A DNA stretch of 64,000 nucleotides. It comes from Aminobacter sp. J41. GTDB taxonomy: Bacteria > Pseudomonadota > Alphaproteobacteria > Rhizobiales > Rhizobiaceae. Numbering within the stretch: the first letter of the stretch is position 1; every line of letters begins with the position of its first letter. The position numbers and the translations under genes were made by a program. Shown here one piece after another: positions 62,639 through 64,000 of the stretch. The DNA is taken from NCBI RefSeq assembly GCF_000526635.1, contig NZ_JAGL01000016.1, positions 1-64,000 on the forward strand. Reading direction: 5' to 3'. The notes below the pieces were generated by a model. The model saw only the letters and a program-made list of their open reading frames with translations, had not been told where the DNA came from and made no database searches.

Positions 62639-62980
62639 TCAGTCCCGCGCGGCCGGCTTGTCGGCACAGCAGGAGGAAAGCAAACCGCTGATCGCGGCGG
62701 AAAGTTCTGCAAGGGCGGCCCGGTCCGCCTCATAACGGGAGCGCTGCCGCTCGGGCGTCACGCGCACCAAACCGGCATCGACCAGAACCTTGAGATGTTG
62801 CGAGACGGTCGATTGCGCAAGGTCCAGCCGCTCCACGACGTCCTTGCAACAGCAAGCATCAACGCCGGCAAGGTGCTGCAGGATGTCGATGCGGGCAGGA
62901 TGCGAGAGCGCCGCGAGCTTCGCCGCGATCGCAACACTATCGCAGGCAGGCCTGATATCAGATGCAGCGGAACAATTCAT
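62639..62980 (-). CDS. ArsR-family metal/thiol-responsive regulator
   Basis: A 113-residue winged-helix repressor: KLAALSHPARIDILQHLAGV, LDLAQSTVSQHLKVLVDAGL as recognition helix and RQRSRYEADRAALAELSAA. Cysteine pairs (MNCS, ACDS, ACCCKDVVE, SSCC) suggest thiol metal coordination; ACCCKDVVE occupies the alpha-3 position used by ArsR/CadC-type sensors. The start codon lies inside a 31-bp palindrome. It is followed by the Atm1-type exporter gene. Confidence 0.9.
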   Translation of the reverse strand: MNCSAASDIRPACDSVAIAAKLAALSHPARIDILQHLAGVDACCCKDVVERLDLAQSTVSQHLKVLVDAGLVRVTPERQRSRYEADRAALAELSAAISGLLSSCCADKPAARD

Positions 62981-63005
62981 CGTCTATCGCCGATAGACGA
63001 TGAAT
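62975..63005. promoter_or_regulatory. 31-bp palindrome at arsR start, probable ArsR operator
   Basis: ATTCATCGTCTATCG (62975-62989) and CGATAGACGATGAAT (62991-63005) are perfect inverted repeats around one base. The start codon of arsR (62980-62978 on the minus strand) lies within it. This position is typical for ArsR autoregulation, blocking both promoter and translation start. A possible -35 box (TTGTTT, about 63018-63013) lies just outside. Confidence 0.9.
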
Positions 63006-63010
63006 GTGCG

Positions 63011-63048
63011 AAAAACAAGGCGGCGGAGAAATTTCTTCCTCCGCCGCC
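63011..63048 (-). terminator. Intrinsic terminator of the LysM gene
   Basis: GGCGGCGGAG (63019-63028) pairs perfectly with CTCCGCCGCC (63039-63048), and on the minus strand TTGTTTTT follows (63018-63011). It lies 16 bases downstream of the LysM gene stop and just upstream of arsR. Confidence 0.93.
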
Positions 63049-63064
63049 GACTTTCGCACTGTTC

Positions 63065-64000
63065 TTACTGCGGCTTCACGACCTGATCGGCGATCGCGTC
63101 GAGGTCGGCCTGCTCGCCTTCCTCGGTCACCTGCGGCACCGTGAAGACCTGTCCGGGCCAGATCAGGTTCGGATTGCGTATCTGATCCTGGTTGGCGAGG
63201 TAGATGGTCGAGTAGCGGACGCCGCGACCATAGACGCGGCGCGAGATGCGCCAAAGCGAGTCGCCGCGACGGATGATGACCGATCCGTCTACACGCTGCA
63301 GAGCCGGAGCGGTCAGGTCGCCCGACTGGGTGTCCGATGCCGCGGCCTGCGTGTCAGAGCCGGATGCACTAGGATCTGCAGCATCCGTCGAACCAGCCGC
63401 CTGCCCTGCTGCGGACGGCGCCGTGCTGTCAGACGGCTGCTGCATGGCAACAGCCGAAAGCGTCTCTCCAGCCTCGCGCTCGAACGGCACCGCTGCGCGG
63501 GCAATCACACTGCCGTCGCGCGCAAGCAGATCAGCGCGGATCACGTAGCTGCCAACCGGAAGGTCGCGCTTGGCTTCGACCAGGAAACGGCCGGCCTTCG
63601 AGGAAACGCTGTCGCCCAGCAGGATGTCGCCGGCATAGACGCGCACGGTGAAGCCGGGATCGGCATGACCCGCCACGAAGATGGTGTCGCCCTCGATCTC
63701 GACGGCCTCGACCACAACCTGCCCCGTCTGCGCTGGCTGCGGCTCGGGTGCCGATTGCGGCTCAGGCGACGCGGCGGCGACTTCCTGTTCGGTAGAGCTC
63801 TGATCGGTATCGGGTTCGGCGGCTGAAGCGTCGCTCTCAGCCTCATCTTCCGCCGCGGCGACAGTACGCTGCTCGGCGGCAGGCGCCTCGGAGGCCGGCG
63901 AGGCTTCTTCGGAAGCGGCTACGGCTGGCTCATCCGTGGAGGATGCGCTCTCCTCGGCCTGCGCAGGCGCGGCCGGCTCTTCGGATTCCTTCTTTGCTTC
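63065..64000 (-). CDS. LysM-domain protein, C-terminal part (cut by window edge)
   Basis: The frame is open from the right edge to the stop at 63065, 311 residues. Order: an Ala/Glu/Pro/Ser-rich low-complexity region (first about 95 residues), a beta-sandwich domain (VEAVEIEGDTIFVAGHADPG to ADLLARDGSVIARAAV), a second Ser/Asp-rich linker, and a C-terminal LysM (SVIIRRGDSLWRISRRVYGR to NPNLIWPGQVFTVP). LysM binds peptidoglycan. GTG 63715 is inside the frame and not the true start. It likely acts in the periplasm or cell wall. Confidence 0.9.
   Translation of the reverse strand, partial: EAKKESEEPAAPAQAEESASSTDEPAVAASEEASPASEAPAAEQRTVAAAEDEAESDASAAEPDTDQSSTEQEVAAASPEPQSAPEPQPAQTGQVVVEAVEIEGDTIFVAGHADPGFTVRVYAGDILLGDSVSSKAGRFLVEAKRDLPVGSYVIRADLLARDGSVIARAAVPFEREAGETLSAVAMQQPSDSTAPSAAGQAAGSTDAADPSASGSDTQAAASDTQSGDLTAPALQRVDGSVIIRRGDSLWRISRRVYGRGVRYSTIYLANQDQIRNPNLIWPGQVFTVPQVTEEGEQADLDAIADQVVKPQ

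Noticed and set aside
1-64000. tRNA/rRNA genes, CRISPR arrays, prophage or toxin-antitoxin modules
   Set aside because: I scanned the gaps by eye for tRNA cloverleaf sequences and regular repeats and found none. Gaps are mostly under 300 bases and no phage genes occur.

Overview
The window is a GC-rich chromosome segment of an alphaproteobacterium, most likely a Hyphomicrobiales (Rhizobiales) member close to Phyllobacteriaceae/Mesorhizobium. The evidence is the protein sequences (Omp25/31-type porin, HdaA-type DnaA regulator, rhizobial-style LptF/LptG/LptD and PssA/Psd) and the gene order (uvrC-pgsA-moaD-moaE; fabD-fabG-acpP-fabF-mltG-yicC-gmk; rpsF-rpsR-rplI; dnaB-radA-cvpA-purF). No phylogeny was computed. 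No tRNA, rRNA, CRISPR array or prophage was seen. The only mobile DNA is a cut-off IS481-type transposase at the left edge.

Layout. 1-3.5 kb is accessory: the transposase fragment, a SemiSWEET sugar transporter, a ROK-family protein whose motifs are in permuted order, a YihY/BrkB membrane protein and a small membrane protein. 3.6-10.4 kb is a sensory block: heme oxygenase overlapping a bacteriophytochrome histidine kinase, a small membrane-associated protein, a single-domain response regulator, and a Na+/solute-symporter/histidine kinase fusion with a small membrane partner. 10.4-14.7 kb holds HdaA, an AI-2E-type permease and a CDP-alcohol phosphotransferase, divergent from purM-purN. 14.7-21.7 kb holds a molybdopterin oxidoreductase, rlmJ, two secreted proteins (one RNase T2), a GST, a porin and a folB/pteridine-reductase pair.

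21.8-33 kb: uvrC-pgsA-moaD-moaE, ndk, a DinB-like protein, a two-gene BNR-repeat/MoaD-like operon divergent from a MarR gene over a perfect 18-bp palindrome, an ABC-F ATPase, and pepA-holC. 33.2-41.6 kb is an envelope operon (lptF-lptG-lptD, SurA-like chaperone) running into pdxA-rsmA and a class D beta-lactamase, with several 1-4 base stop/start overlaps. 41.6-48 kb is the fatty-acid/cell-wall/nucleotide cluster on the minus strand. 48-57 kb is ribosomal proteins, cyclopropane-fatty-acid synthase, dnaB, radA, cvpA and purF. 56.5-64 kb: a SugE/Gdx exporter under a guanidine-II riboswitch, an SDR, a PlsC-like acyltransferase, pssA-psd, an ArsR-controlled Atm1-type ABC exporter with a 31-bp palindromic operator, and the C-terminal part of a LysM protein.

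Most of the window is housekeeping. The parts that repay attention are regulatory: the guanidine-II riboswitch with a visible ribosome-binding-site switch, the ArsR and MarR palindromes, a strongly structured leader before rplI, and the light- and solute-sensing kinases. Two protein-level oddities are the permuted ROK protein and the poorly understood BNR/MoaD-like pair.
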